64,000 nt of DNA, from NCBI GenBank assembly GCA_024516155.1, contig JAJJXM010000046.1, positions 310,001-374,000 of the forward strand, written 5' to 3'. Positions 11,759 through 23,958 of the stretch are shown here, one piece after another (positions within the stretch are counted from its first letter, which is position 1; each line of letters starts with the position of its first letter). Position numbers and translations under genes: made by a program. Source of the DNA: Pyronema omphalodes (Eukaryota > Ascomycota > Pezizomycetes > Pezizales > Pyronemataceae). The notes under the pieces were generated by a model. It saw only the letters and a program-made list of their open reading frames with translations, was not told where the DNA came from and did not search any database.

Positions 11759-11942
11759 ATGGTTGTATGGTTGTATGGTTGTATGGTTGTATGGTTGTAT
11801 GGTTGTATGGTTGTATGGTTGTATGGTTGTATGGTTGTATGGTTGTATGGTTGTATGGTTGTATGGTTGTATGGTTGTATGGTTGTATGGTTGTATGGTT
11901 GTATGGTTGTATGGTTGTATGGTTGTATGGTTGTATGGTTAT
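11759..11942 (+). repeat. Octamer array (GGTTGTAT)n, about 23 copies
   Basis: The 8-nt unit is repeated without visible error. Since 8 is not a multiple of 3 and the unit carries no stop, all three forward frames stay open across it, which creates false ORFs. Confidence 0.97.
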
Positions 11943-12783
11943 ATTACGGTTGGGATCTAGAGGTGTGGTGGTATTTTGGGGAGTGAGTAAGGATTGGTTT
12001 AGTTTGGTTTAGTTTTGTTTGATATGTTTTTGATATGTTTTTGATATGTTTTTGGTATAGTTTTTGGTATGATGATATGATGATATGTGGTTTTGGATTA
12101 GGTGCAGTGACGTGATGTTGTTGTTTATTGATTTTTATGGTTTATAACTTTATATAGTTTTGATATCTGCTGGGGGATAGTGGATAGTGGATACAGTTGT
12201 GGATTCATCGGATTACGTTATTGTGGATATACTTGGACTGCTAGGAAAACCTTTTTGGGGAGTTTTGGTTGATAAATACTTAATGCCGTCATGTTGCTGT
12301 TGTTACTGTGTAAATGAAAGATGCGTAAAGGTTATAAAGAACTTAGTATTGCATTGCATTGCATTGTATTGCAACCTGACGTAGCTCAGCTACATAAGAA
12401 ATAAAAAGATCTCTGAAGAAGAAGGTTGAGAAAGTGAAAGGAAAGAGCATGGGTCGAGAGACGAGGATGAATGTGGTGAATTTATTCCAAGATGAACGGT
12501 TGACAGAACATGTATTAAATTTTCTTCAACGGACAAGTGTGGGAAAGAGGTTGGAATAGGATACCATAAAGGTACCACTCGGAATTACATTTAAAACGAA
12601 GGTGTTTGTTCTTGGTGATTTATTTCACTCTTGTTTGTTTTCTCGGTGTGGATTATGTTTTTTCTTTTTCTGTTCTTTGTTTTTATCGCAATCAGATGGA
12701 TATCAGGGGTAAAGGAGATTGGGGGGGCTCATAAGGTGGTTAATTTCACGAGGACGGGTATTGGGTATTTTGTCGTTTTTTCT

Positions 12784-12848
12784 TCCTGCATGGGCCTTAT
12801 AGGCCTCGGTCAGCGTATGATTCAATACTAATAATAAACAAGAAGATC
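12784..12848 (+). repeat. Dispersed repeat, copy 1
   Basis: It shares TCCTGCATGGGCCTT exactly, then about 75-80% of the next 50 bases (AGGC, GATTCAAT, AATAA, AGATC), with 33491-33557. The AT-rich tail with AATAAA-like motifs resembles an LTR or retroelement 3' end, but neither copy can be extended. Confidence 0.5.
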
Positions 12849-13179
12849 TATAAAGATCCGAGAAGACACAAAAACAACTATAAAAATACTTTCAATTTCC
12901 GTGCTCACTGCTTAGACACCAGGGAATGTCCCTCCCATCATCAATGCTTTACTTATCATATCATATCGTTATACTCACTTTAGTTACCCCCTCATTGAAA
13001 AACTTCAAACACGAGTGTTATAACCCAGGCCAGGCTAAGCTAATCTATGCCAAGCTAAGTCCCTTGCTTCCATACATAAACCGCCCGAAGCTCAAACCCC
13101 ACCAATACCCAAAACCAAACTCAACCACCATCATCAAATCTGCTAGTTGATTCTTCCTTTTCATAGCATTTTCCAGCTA

Positions 13180-13198
13180 CCCCCCCCCCCCCCCCCCC
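13180..13198 (+). repeat. Poly(C)19 tract
   Basis: Nineteen consecutive C in intergenic sequence. Confidence 0.95.
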
Positions 13199-15624
13199 GA
13201 CAAACCCAGTTCATAAACCACCCATTACCCGTACGGTAATTACTACATATACCCCCCAGTAACTCAATTGCATTCAACCTGCATATATACAGAAGATCTA
13301 CAGATCTAGATATCTAGCTAGCTAGCTGTCACATAGCCAACCGCGTCGTCGATCTATGGTATATAACAAAGCCGCAGATTTACATATACCGCGTGTACTT
13401 GCCTACCTCTTTCCTTGCTGTGTTTGAGCGTGTTTGATCTTCGTTGCATATATGTAGTAGGGGTTAAGGCGCTGTGACGGAGAAGGGTGGATAAATACAT
13501 AGCTAGGGACCCTGAAGTGTGAAGTGGGGATTTGGACCCTGAGATTTGATCCCTGCATATTTCCGACACACTAACCTGCCAACCTACGCACCTCGTCTAT
13601 CTTCTGCTATCTTTTGCTGTCTATAGTAACTTAAGGTAAACCAAGCCCATATACATATAACGCCGATGCTATAGTAACCTGCTATTTTCCGCTGCTAAAA
13701 ACTTAACTGTAGTTCTAGTTCTAGTTTATTGTTTCTTTGTTTCCTCGGTTTCTAGTTTCTAGTTTCTAGCTTTTTTTGGCTAGTATTACTGCTTCTACTA
13801 CTATTGCTATGTTGTACATATTCGTCTTTACATTCTGTTCCCAGAAGAAAGAAAAAACGCAATACTGTTGTAAGTTATAACCTCTAAGGAGAATTTCATC
13901 TTAATCTCCATCTTCTTCTTCTTCTAAGTTATTTTAGCCTGAAAAAAAAAGAGATCTACAGTGCTACTGTAGTCTATATGTATATCAAACCTTTCTAGCA
14001 TCTAGCTTCTACATAGCTTCGCGGCTTTATAGATGGGGATAGTTAGACCTCTTGGGCTGCTTGAGAAACATGGGTTTATTGGATGGACTACATACATAGT
14101 TGAACCGGTGGGACTATGTACATATGTACTTAATGTAGTGATCTACCTGTGTTTTTTTTTTCGCGGCAGGGCAGGAAGTCGGAAAATTTAAAATTTAAAG
14201 ACCCTGCATATGTATGATCTGTGTGATAAGTATGCGGGTATGTAAGGGTACATAACAACACATAGATTTTCCCGGTGGGTGTACGAGTATGTATGATGTA
14301 TGTATGTACCTGGGGACTGGTATCGCACGTATGTCACCGCGCGCCAGTACTTTTAGACTCCTGATTTACGACTATGGATGTTATTTTTTGATGATGATTA
14401 GAGTTATTGTTAAAGTATCTATTACAGGGTTCTGGTAGATGATGGATCCATCACAGAGTCGCCACAGAGTTCTTTACTTGTACTCACTTTCAACCTTTCT
14501 CTTTCCCCCTCGCAGGATTCAAAGTTTCACTTATCCCACTGCAGTATGCAAATCGATACAATACGCGTTATTTAATAAAACAAAAACAACACCGCTCTAG
14601 ATTTCAAATATTTGATACTGGTATAGAACTTTTTTTTCCCGCATCAATCAGCGCCGTTTTTTTTGTTTTTCTCGTCACATGTTTTTTTCTGCATATATAG
14701 TACCGAAGCAGCCAAGTACGTACCTATGTATACACCATGCCATGCTATACCATGCTGTACCATGCTGTGCCATGTCATGCCATGTCATGCCGATCATATA
14801 CAGATCTTACATCCCGCTTCCCGCATCTCGCATACACCTTCTAGAAGCTTTTCCGGCCCTTTTTGAAAATCCCGCACGCGGCAGTTTGATGTTTATGGAT
14901 GTATCGTTAGAGTATCGCTAGAGTATCGCTAGAGTATTCAGCGTATTCACAGTATACAGTGCATCAAGTGTATCAAGTGTATCAAGCATATCGCGTACCG
15001 AGTACATATCGAGTACCGTTCCTTTATCAGCTCATACAAAAGCACATACAGCATATATATGTATATCGAGACCTAAAACCCTCAAGTATTTTTTTTATGT
15101 ACATATATGTATCTCCTATTTTTCATTATTGGTTGAGATATGCTAGAGTATATTGTTATGGTTAATATCTAGATGTTGTTTGTTCTTCTTCTAATTGGAC
15201 ATGGCTTATTGGTTTGTCTCGCGGGAAGAGCTGCATATGTAGCGGTTGCCGTATGTGGTGTCTATCGAATAGGTATATATATATGTACGTATCGAACGTT
15301 TTGGCATTATTTTTTCTTCTTTTTTGTTGTATAGATATGTATGTACATAACGTGGATACATAGGTAGGTAGGTATAATATGTACACATAATACATACCAT
15401 CCATACCATCCATATCACCCATATCCCACCCTACCCTAACCAATTCGCCGTTCACAATTACCATCTGTTTGCAGGATCCTCGTTATGGTGTGGTGTGGTG
15501 TTGTGTTGTTATCTCATCCTCATCTTCATCTCATATCCAGTATATCATATCATAGCATCTTATAGCATAGTATATCATAGCATAGTATAGCATGTCATCT
15601 CATCGCATTACATCTCATTATCGC

Positions 15625-15656
<32 letters not shown>

Positions 15657-16214
15657 ACGTTGCTGTTTGTTATTCTTCTCGTTTGCTCGTTTTCTCGATG
15701 TGGGTATCCTACCGAGATCTATAGAATGCAGCCAAGCTGACATCTGTTGTTGTCAACTTGTTATTCAATCATATACATGTAGGCATCTCATCTCTTCTAT
15801 GTATGTATGTATGTGTGTATGTATGTATGTATGTATGTATGTATGTATGTATGTATGAACACAGGCATACAGGCATACCGGCACACAGACACACGAAAAC
15901 ATAAGTACACAAGTACACAAGTCGGCGAGTAGGTAGGTACATGTAGGTAAGCAAATCAAGTAAATCAGATGAGTAAGTAAACAAATAATCCAAGCCAAGC
16001 CAAAGCAAAGCAAAGGCAAGTAAATCCAAGGCAAGCAAAGCCAAGCATATCGAAACCCTTTCTTCCCTTCCTTTACCTTCGCCGGCCATTACAAAACCAT
16101 TATAAAATGCAAACGAAACCTACATTTCTGTCTAGTATGTATGCAATACATACAACCCTAATAACTATATCTAGTTCCTGAAAATCGGTATGGATAATTA
16201 ATATCGTTTGAGAT

Positions 16215-16284
16215 GATTTTCGTGGTGATTTTCATGGTGATTTTCATGGTGATTTTCATGGTGATTTTCATGGTGATTTTCATG
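16215..16284 (+). repeat. 12-mer array (GATTTTCATGGT)n, about 6 copies
   Basis: The unit is nearly perfect. Because 12 is a multiple of 3, it reads as a His/Glu/Asn repeat on the minus strand, with no start or neighbouring gene to support coding. Confidence 0.9.
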
Positions 16285-16924
16285 ATTTACGATGGTTGCA
16301 ATATACATACATACGATGATTTTCGTGATTTTCATGGTTTGCAAATGAGGAAATTTTTTGACGTTTCTGTCGTTTCTGTCGTTCCTACACTCCTGGTGTC
16401 GTCGTTCCCATCTTCTGTTATCGTTGCGGTTGTGGTTGACATGGATTCTGTCGTGCCTGTCGTTCCTGTCGTCTACCTGCCTATCGTCTACCTTCCTATC
16501 GTTGCCATAACCGTTGCCATCGTCATTATTCCAATCTTCCAATCTTCCAATCCTCCATATCATCCATATCCTTCAATCCTCCGTATCCCATATCCTCCAT
16601 ATCCTCCATCCACTTCCCATCCACTTCACATTCCTCACTAAATCAAATCAAATCAAATCAAATCAAATCAAATCCCACCGTACCATCTCTACCAATCCTA
16701 CCAATCCTACCATCCCTACCTACCACTCAATCTTCCATCTTCAACATTCCCCACCACTCCCACCACTCCCCACCACTCCCCACCACTCTCCAACATTCCC
16801 CACCACTCCCTCCAACTCCAACTCCAACCCTACAACTCCCTAAGTCTAACTCCGCCCCTACAACTACACCTACACCTACAGTCATGTACATAACCCCCCA
16901 TCTCACTATACCCCCCATCTCACT

Positions 16925-17003
16925 ATACCCACCATCATTATACCCACCATCATTATACCCACCATCATTATACCCACCATCATTATACCCACCATAATTA
17001 TAA
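16925..17003 (+). repeat. 15-mer array (ACCATCATTATACCC)n, about 5 copies
   Basis: Five tandem copies are visible; the last one diverges (ATAATTATAA). Confidence 0.9.
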
Positions 17004-17834
17004 CCTACGTATCATACCACTCCTCCTCCTCCTCTCCCCCTGCCATCCGTACCTGCCATCCGTACCTGCAGAAAAAAAAACTACAAAAAAAACTACAAAA
17101 ACACCCCCAATGTCCCAATATCTCCTTGAAAGTATCTCTACATCGATGCCAAGTTATTTTTTTTTTCAATCATCCTATCCGACGCGTATGTGTGGCGCGT
17201 GCATTCAGCGGCGGAAGAATGATCCGGTTGATCGCCGACTCCGTTTGACTTATCAAACAACAGACTCCTCGACCGCTTGACGTCAAACAAACACTTTGTG
17301 AACAACTCACGTAGAGCTCCTCTAGCTCTTCAGCTTTATGCCTCCGCGGTTTCACTGCGTGCTATCTCCGGCGGATGATTCGGCATCCGGCTGGTCTAAT
17401 ATGCATGTCGCTAGCGCTAGTGGATGATCGACATGCCGCCGGTGGTTTCCTGTTTTTAGCTTCCTTAGCGCGACTAGCAGCGAAGTTTCTTGGAAGCTTT
17501 AGAGAGCTTCGCGAGCTTTGCACGTTGTCAACCAAAGTCACGCGAAAGGAGAAAAAAAGATTTTTAAAATGTAAACCGCTTTGGCATTATTTCTAAGTTT
17601 ATCGCCAGACATAGTATGAAAAATGGAAGAAAAAAAAAGACAATTCCCAGTCTATGTGTTTACAACTAGCATCCCACTAAAAACGAAACCCAGACCCAGA
17701 AAAACAAAAACAAAAACACCGCTTTTTTTGTGACAAGAATTAGGTAAATGAAGAAAAGAAAAGAAAAGAAAAAAACAGAAAAACAAAAGCGCCATTACCC
17801 CGCTCTATGTTCTCGTGGTATCATACTCATACGT

Positions 17835-18967
17835 TTACCAGCAGGTGTAACCACCATCGCAGAGGAGGTCACTGCCAGTCATGTAAGTGCTGGCGTCGGA
17901 GGCAAGGAAAACGGCGAGGTTGTTCAACTCGTCGACGTTACCAAGGCGGCCCATGGGGGTACGCTCGTTCCACATCACCTTCTGGGCATCCAGAGCGGGA
18001 ACTCGGTTCAAGGCAGTATCCATGTAGCCAGGAGAAATTGTGTTGACGCGAATCTTGTGGGCAGCCCACTCCGCAGCAAGCGACTTTCCAAGCATGATCA
18101 CACCAGCCTTTGAGGCATTGTAGCAGGATTGCTGCTGGGGATAGTTGACGATGTGTCCAGACATGGAGGCGATGAAGATCATGGACCCCTTGGTCTTTTG
18201 CTGAATCATGGCGTTACCGACAGCCTGGGCGACGACGAAGGTACCGGTGAGGTTGATATCAATTAGGCGACGGAACATGTCGATGTTATAACCCTCAGCG
18301 GGAATGTTGGAACTGTGGGTCGTTAGTTACTGTTTCAGCAATTATAGTGGAGAAAGAATAAACTTACTCGGCAATACCAGCAGAGTTGACGAGAACATCA
18401 ATCTTTCCGAATTGACCGACAGTCTCGGTGACGGCGTTCTGGACCGAAATGTGGTCGCGAACATCGACCTGCTTGTACACGATAGGGATATCGAACTTCT
18501 GGGACAACTCGGCGACAGCCTCGTCACCGTGTTCCTTCAAGACATCAAAGATGACCAATGCTGAAACGCGGACGTCACAGAGAGCTTCGGCGATGTGACG
18601 GCCTAAACCTCTAGCTCCTCTGTGGACTGTATTAGCAAATGATAAATAAGAAAGCAATCAAACAGCAGACTTACCCAGTAACAACGGCAACCTTTCCATC
18701 GAGACAGAACTTGTTGAGAGTAGGCGACAACTTGGGCTGGGTCGCAGCGTGAAGGTTGATGTGGTCCTCGACAATGGCGGAGATGGACTGTCCCTGGGGA
18801 GCAGCAGTAGCAGCCTCGGTGGCAGTCTGGGCCAAGGGCTTCTTGTTGATCTTTCCAGAGGAAATTCCGGCACGCTGAATAACGGAAGCGGAAACCTTGG
18901 GGACCGAGACGGTCTTGGGGAGGACAGCCTTGGTAGAGAGGGTGATGGCACGCTTGGCGGCGAACAT
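17835..18967 (-). CDS. Short-chain dehydrogenase/reductase (sorbose/xylulose reductase or arabinitol dehydrogenase type)
   Basis: Three exons (18967-18675, 18619-18368, 18312-17835) are split by two 55 bp introns and give 340 residues. The Rossmann motif TGGARGLG (about residues 96-103) spans the first junction. NSAG follows in exon 2, and the catalytic Ser region and Y246-NAS-K250 are in exon 3, followed by SPGYMDT. The C-terminus ends in the ASDAS-YMTG-DLLCDGGYTCW pattern of the Sou1/Ard1 group of NADP-dependent ketose or polyol dehydrogenases. About 85 residues precede the Rossmann fold. They start Ser/Lys/Arg-rich with no acidic residue in the first 30, so mitochondrial import is possible (inference). 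The ATG at 18967 was chosen over an upstream in-frame ATG because the first 22 codons of the longer form look like 5' UTR. Exact substrate unknown. Confidence 0.9.
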
Positions 18968-19881
18968 CTTGAATGTAATTAAGACGGTTTGTGTAAAGAG
19001 GGAAGTTTGCAAATGCGGGTATGTAAAAGACAAATGGGGTGCGGTTACTGTAGCTGACAGAGGTGGAAGTGGAAGATGCTGTTGCGAGGATGAAGAAGAA
19101 GCGGGGTATGAGACGGGGAAGGAGGTTTATATAGGGGAGATAGTGCTAAGCGAGTTGGGGGGGGAGGAGTTCGACTCTGCTTCGACCCTGTGGGGGAGCA
19201 AAAGTATGGTGGAGGATGGTGGAGCAGTCAGCAACGGCGAGCTGTGGCCCGGGACTAAACAGCTCAAACATGTTGCGTTTCCCCTTATCGAATTGTGACC
19301 AGGATTCAAGCCTTAGCTCTGCAGCTCTCTCTGGACCCTCCGACCTCCCGTGAAATGATTCTTAGAGATTTCCCTGGAGGATGCCTGACAGGGCGTTGTT
19401 GGTTTGTGCGGACATTTGCTGGTCGGGCTTGACATGCTGTTGCGTGCTGCTGGACCCTGCTGGGCTTGCATAACAACCGCCGCCTGCTGGCTGCTGGATC
19501 CTACCGGCTGGCATAACAACCGCCGTCTGGTGGACGAGCTTTGATCACCTCATGGCGTGGCGCAACACAGATCTGCCAGGCTGCCAGGTACACCCACCGA
19601 CGGGTGTCTATCATTTTGAATTTTGGTGGGAGGGAGGGAGGGAGGAAAGAAGGGGGTGTGTGTGATGGAAGAAATTCTCAACCCTTCCTTGCCACAGCGA
19701 AGAAAATTCTATACTTTTCAAAGCAGCAAAGCCTGCACAGCCAGCTCGTACTTTCTTGCACTTTTAATGCCAATCCATTTACAGTCAACAACTCACACAA
19801 AAAATCATACCGAACCCGCAATTCCGTGCATTCCGTATTCCCATCGCCACATTGATTCCCTTCCCTTCCCTATCTCTGAGC

Positions 19882-19882
<1 letters not shown>

Positions 19883-19914
<32 letters not shown>
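19883..19914 (+). repeat. Poly(A)32 tract
   Basis: Thirty-two consecutive A. There is no flanking duplication that I can see to mark a retroposed insertion. Confidence 0.95.
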
Positions 19915-19917
<3 letters not shown>

Positions 19918-20390
19918 ATTTTCAATATCACAACAATATCACGCCTTCACTATATATTTTTTTATTATTTATCTAGAATAATCCAAAAAAACAAAAGACC
20001 TACTTTACTTTACTTTACCCACCAAACCTGACAGCTGCAGGGTGACGGCCGATTACCGACAATTTTCCCAGGGTCCAAAGCTGGTGCAGCAACCCAGTTC
20101 ACGATGCCTAGCGCAAAAAGCTTAACTATGAGCCTCAATTGTTTCACGCCACCCACCACCCTACATAGTAATTTTTTTTTTTTTCGCTTCGATATGAAAT
20201 TTGCCCGAACAAGTAGCGAAGACTTCGATGACTCTTACATGGAGAGGGAGAGGGAGATGGAGCACTGTATAATGGCCGCCCATACTGCCGATTCTGCCGC
20301 TTCTTATGGGCGGCGAAAAATCGCGGAAATACTATCCGAACACGGAAAATTTGTTCCTCCGACACCTGACCTGTGGGAAACAGGGGTTTT

Positions 20391-20405
20391 GGGGGGGGGG
20401 GGGGG
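20391..20405 (+). repeat. Poly(G)15 tract
   Basis: Fifteen consecutive G, followed by two shorter G runs within 75 bases (potential G-quadruplex). Confidence 0.95.
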
Positions 20406-20917
20406 TTGGACGGGTAGAATTTCGTGTGTGTGTGGGGGGGGTTACCGAACCGAAGGGATGGGGGGGGGGATGAGTTAGGTGGGTGGAAGCACGGTACTTC
20501 CATCCCCCATCTATATCGGCAAAATAGGCCATCATAAACCCAGCGTGCGGCCAGCCAAGTCAAGGGTAAATATGTACGACGGTTCGAGTGTGTAGTAGTA
20601 GGTACCTCATTGCTCAGCCGGGACAACCTTCCTTTATTTGTAGTCTTTGTCCTGTTCGTGTTATCGGCAAGATGAACACAGCCAAGCAAGCTTTTTTTTT
20701 TTTTAGTTGCTTCGTCTTCAATTTTGCTGTTTATACGGGTATATCGTACATATCTTAATTCTATATGTATAAGAATACGGGTAGCCTGGGTAGGTACTAG
20801 GTACTCGGCTCGATTCTGCGCGGTGTGGTATTCGAAACTCTTCGGGTTGTATGTATGTACATACAGGCAATTGTAAATTCTCAACCCCCGGGATCTCAAG
20901 ATCATGATGACGATGAC

Positions 20918-20953
<36 letters not shown>

Positions 20954-22619
20954 AAAAAAATCTCCTATGCATGCATGCATGATGTATGGACACCATCTGT
21001 ATACGGTACCATATATTCCAAAAATAACCCGCAAAGAAAAACTTGAACTCGAACCTGAAACTTCGAAAACTCAAAATCTGCTGCTGTATGCTGTGTTACC
21101 TGCTACCTGCTATCTGCTATCTGCCATCTGTTACCTGCTATCTGTTACCTGCTACCTGCTATTTACTATCTACTATCCATCAACACCACATCATCACTGT
21201 GACTATAACTATAACTATGACATGTCCCCATATTCCCCAAATTCCATATCCTCTATCCTCCATAAATCCACCATAAATCCCATCCATAAATCCTCTCTAT
21301 CCATCCCTAAATCCCATCCATAGATTCCACAGACCGGTACCTAATCAGTACAATACGCATCATTATCATCATTATCATCATTATCATCATTATCATCATT
21401 ATCATACATAGCCCGATAAATGTATGTACAGCGAAACACGATTCCCTACGTCTCAAAGTGTATCTGGTGTATGTTGCACAGCGTTGCACGAACCTGGAAC
21501 TTTGGGATTATGGAGCTGTGGAGCTGTGGAGCTGTGGAAGAAAAAATTCCGTATGGATTGTGGATGGTGGATGGTGGTACATAGGTGCAGGAATGATGAT
21601 ATTCCATGTTACCACGTTTGGCAGGGGAGGGTTTTACTGGTTGTTATGATTGTACAGATATAGACAGATATAGAAGACGTGGGGGGGTGGATGGTGATGT
21701 TGTGACATGGTGTCATGGTCCGTATTATACTGTGTATGTAAAAATAAAGCTGTGGGATCTTAGAAGTTTTAAAAATTTTAGAAATCTTGAATATCCGAAA
21801 TACACGACCTTAGATGTGTATATATCTACATAGACCCATTCAAGAACCCCAAGAACCGGGAGATAAAAAATATATAGGAATGAGATCTCAATTTCCACGC
21901 TATCGGATCTACACAACGCACTCGATGTACATATGATAAAGCATTGACCTCGTCCGTTCGTGTTTTACGGGACGAATGACAGATATATCATATAGCTTGA
22001 TATGCTAGGCTATGCTAGGCTCTTGGTTGTGGATTATAGGGTTGAGATTGGTATGTTTATGTCCGTGTTGTGGTGTTTATGGTGTCCGTGTGGTGTTCAA
22101 GTTATTTGTCTGCCTATTTACCTATCCACCTTTCTATCTGTCTATGTCAATGTCTATGTCTATGTCTATGTCTATGTATCGCGCCCGTGTAATTTTTCCT
22201 ACCGTATCCCCATCCCCGTATCCCCTTCCCTTCCCATCCCCTTCCCTCCTCCTCGCCGTATCTCCTCGCCGTATCCCCTACCAATCCTCCCCGTATCTCC
22301 TCGCCGTATCAACAACCTCCAACACACACGGAGTACAGTGATCCGGAGGGTCTTTTGATACCCTGTTGCTGTTGCCCCTGTTGCCCCTGTATCTGTCTCC
22401 CCTGCTGTACCCCCCCCCTGACACACCCCAGCACCCCTGATAGAACCCGAACGCAGCAGAACTCAGAACCCAGAACCTAGAACCTACATAGAACCCATGA
22501 TGGTGTGCGGCCCGCGCGCGACATGCTGCTGCTGCTATTCTATATACAACGTACATGACAAGTGGCGGAAGCCTGGGAAGCTTGGGAAGGCGGGAAGTCT
22601 GGGAATGATAAAATAGAAA

Positions 22620-22795
22620 CGGAACTGGAACTGGAAAGGTGGACGAGATTCGAGATTCGAGGCGAAAGAAAAGAAAATGGCGAAAAAAGAAAAGGGCGAA
22701 AAGGGCGAAAAGGGCGAAAAGGCGAAAAAAGGAAAGAAAAGAAAGGCGAAAAGGGCGAAAAGGGCGAAAAAAAAAAAAGAAAGGAGGTAAAAATA
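22620..22795 (+). repeat. Polypurine stretch with GGCGAAAA repeats
   Basis: About 175 bases with almost only purines on the plus strand, built from repeated AAAAGGGCG units. Such strand asymmetry can form triplex (H-DNA). Confidence 0.8.
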
Positions 22796-23439
22796 GTTAC
22801 AGTTTATCATCATTACAGGTTGTACACGCAAAAAGCGATGAGGGATGAGTAAGTTCGCAAACGTGATGAAGTGACGGAGTTAGTATGTACATATGTAGAA
22901 TCAAATCAAATCAAATTTGACAGTAAAAATTCCCTACGGTGTGTAGTCTCTGTGTATGTACAGTAGTCTAGGATAGTCTAGTCTAGGATAGTCTAGGATA
23001 GTCTAGGATAGTCTAGGCTATGGATTGTTTGTTTTGGAATTTATTCGTTTGCGACCGACCGAGGAGGAAGAAGAAGAAAGGAGAAAGCATCGAGAAAAAG
23101 GAACGGTAGGAGTCATAGGAGGGCAGGTGAGATGCGACCCAGAATCCAGAGCGTGCAAAGAACGGCAAATTCAAAAGATCATGCAAAGCAAAAAGCAAAA
23201 AAGAAAAAAAGAAAAAAAAAGAGAGAAGGAAAGAAAAAAGAAAAAAAGAAAAAACAAAGCAGAAAAAATCCAAACCCAAAACTACCGCGCGCTAAACTGT
23301 AGAAGCTTTTGACGATGAATTCCGGCAAAACTCAGGGTAAATTCCAGGGTAAAGACTCCTCGCGTCGCGTTGTTTTCAGCCTGATCGCTAGCCTCGCTAC
23401 TTACTCTAATGCTTCACCGCCGAACCTATCTCCATCTCC

Positions 23440-23485
23440 ATCACTATCACTATCACTATCACTATCACTATCACTATCACTATCA
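23440..23485 (+). repeat. Hexamer array (TCACTA)n, about 8 copies
   Basis: Perfect hexamer repeats followed by a short CACCAT extension. Confidence 0.9.
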
Positions 23486-23937
23486 CCATCACCATCACCA
23501 ATTGATAGCTTCCCAACTTCCGGCCTTTTGAACTTCCCGACATCCGATTTCCCCGCAGGTACACAGACAAAAAGAAACTTTGATATTGTGATGCTTTGAA
23601 GCTTCAGTTCCGAAAGCGGTGACGCAAGCTTCTGAGGTTCGAAGCTCGACTATGGTGAGTTTTGGGTTTGATACTAGAAGCGGTGAAACGGTGGAGGATC
23701 CGTTGCTCGTCTCGAAGTATTTCTTCCCTTCCCCGCTTTTCGATACTAATCTTACTTACTTTTGTCGAGTCGTGTCGAATCGAGCTGGACACGGATTGGG
23801 TCGGTAGAATATCTGTACGTATCGTAATCCTTTTTGTTTTTGGTGGTGGTGGTTGAGTATTGTTTTTTTTTTGTCATCGCTGCTGTTTTCTTCCTTTCTC
23901 TTTTCTCCTTTACCTCCCTCCTTACTTTTCCCTTCTT

Positions 23938-23958
23938 CCCCCCCCCCCCCCCCCCCCC
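23938..23958 (+). repeat. Poly(C)21 tract
   Basis: Twenty-one consecutive C inside a pyrimidine-rich stretch. Confidence 0.95.

Larger units (their letters stand above)
11193..17834. other. 6.6 kb convergent gene-free region with many tandem repeats
   Basis: TFC3 and the dehydrogenase converge on this stretch, which is far longer than a normal fungal 3'-3' spacer. I found no ORF with protein-like composition; the longest ones are translations of tandem repeats. It contains an 8-mer array (11759-11942), a C19 run (13180-13198), CATGC-type repeats (about 14738-14792), TCGTTG repeats (about 15620-15660), ATGT repeats (about 15797-15860), a 12-mer array (16215-16284), CAAAT repeats near 16640, CCACCACTCC repeats (16750-16810) and a 15-mer array (16925-17003). 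A dispersed repeat copy lies at 12784-12848. No RNA gene was recognised. Confidence 0.6.

Noticed and set aside
16198..16641. ORFs on both strands rich in His/Asn/Glu or Ile/Val
   Set aside because: They follow the 12-mer and other tandem arrays and have no support as genes.
16640..17003. Possible CRISPR-like or centromere-like array
   Set aside because: Units are short (5-15 bases), differ from array to array and have no spacers. These are ordinary microsatellites and minisatellites.
20144..21034. 296-codon minus-strand ORF
   Set aside because: It translates (GAT)n and other repeats (poly-Ile, poly-His), has no domain and no intron signals, and its codons are low-complexity.
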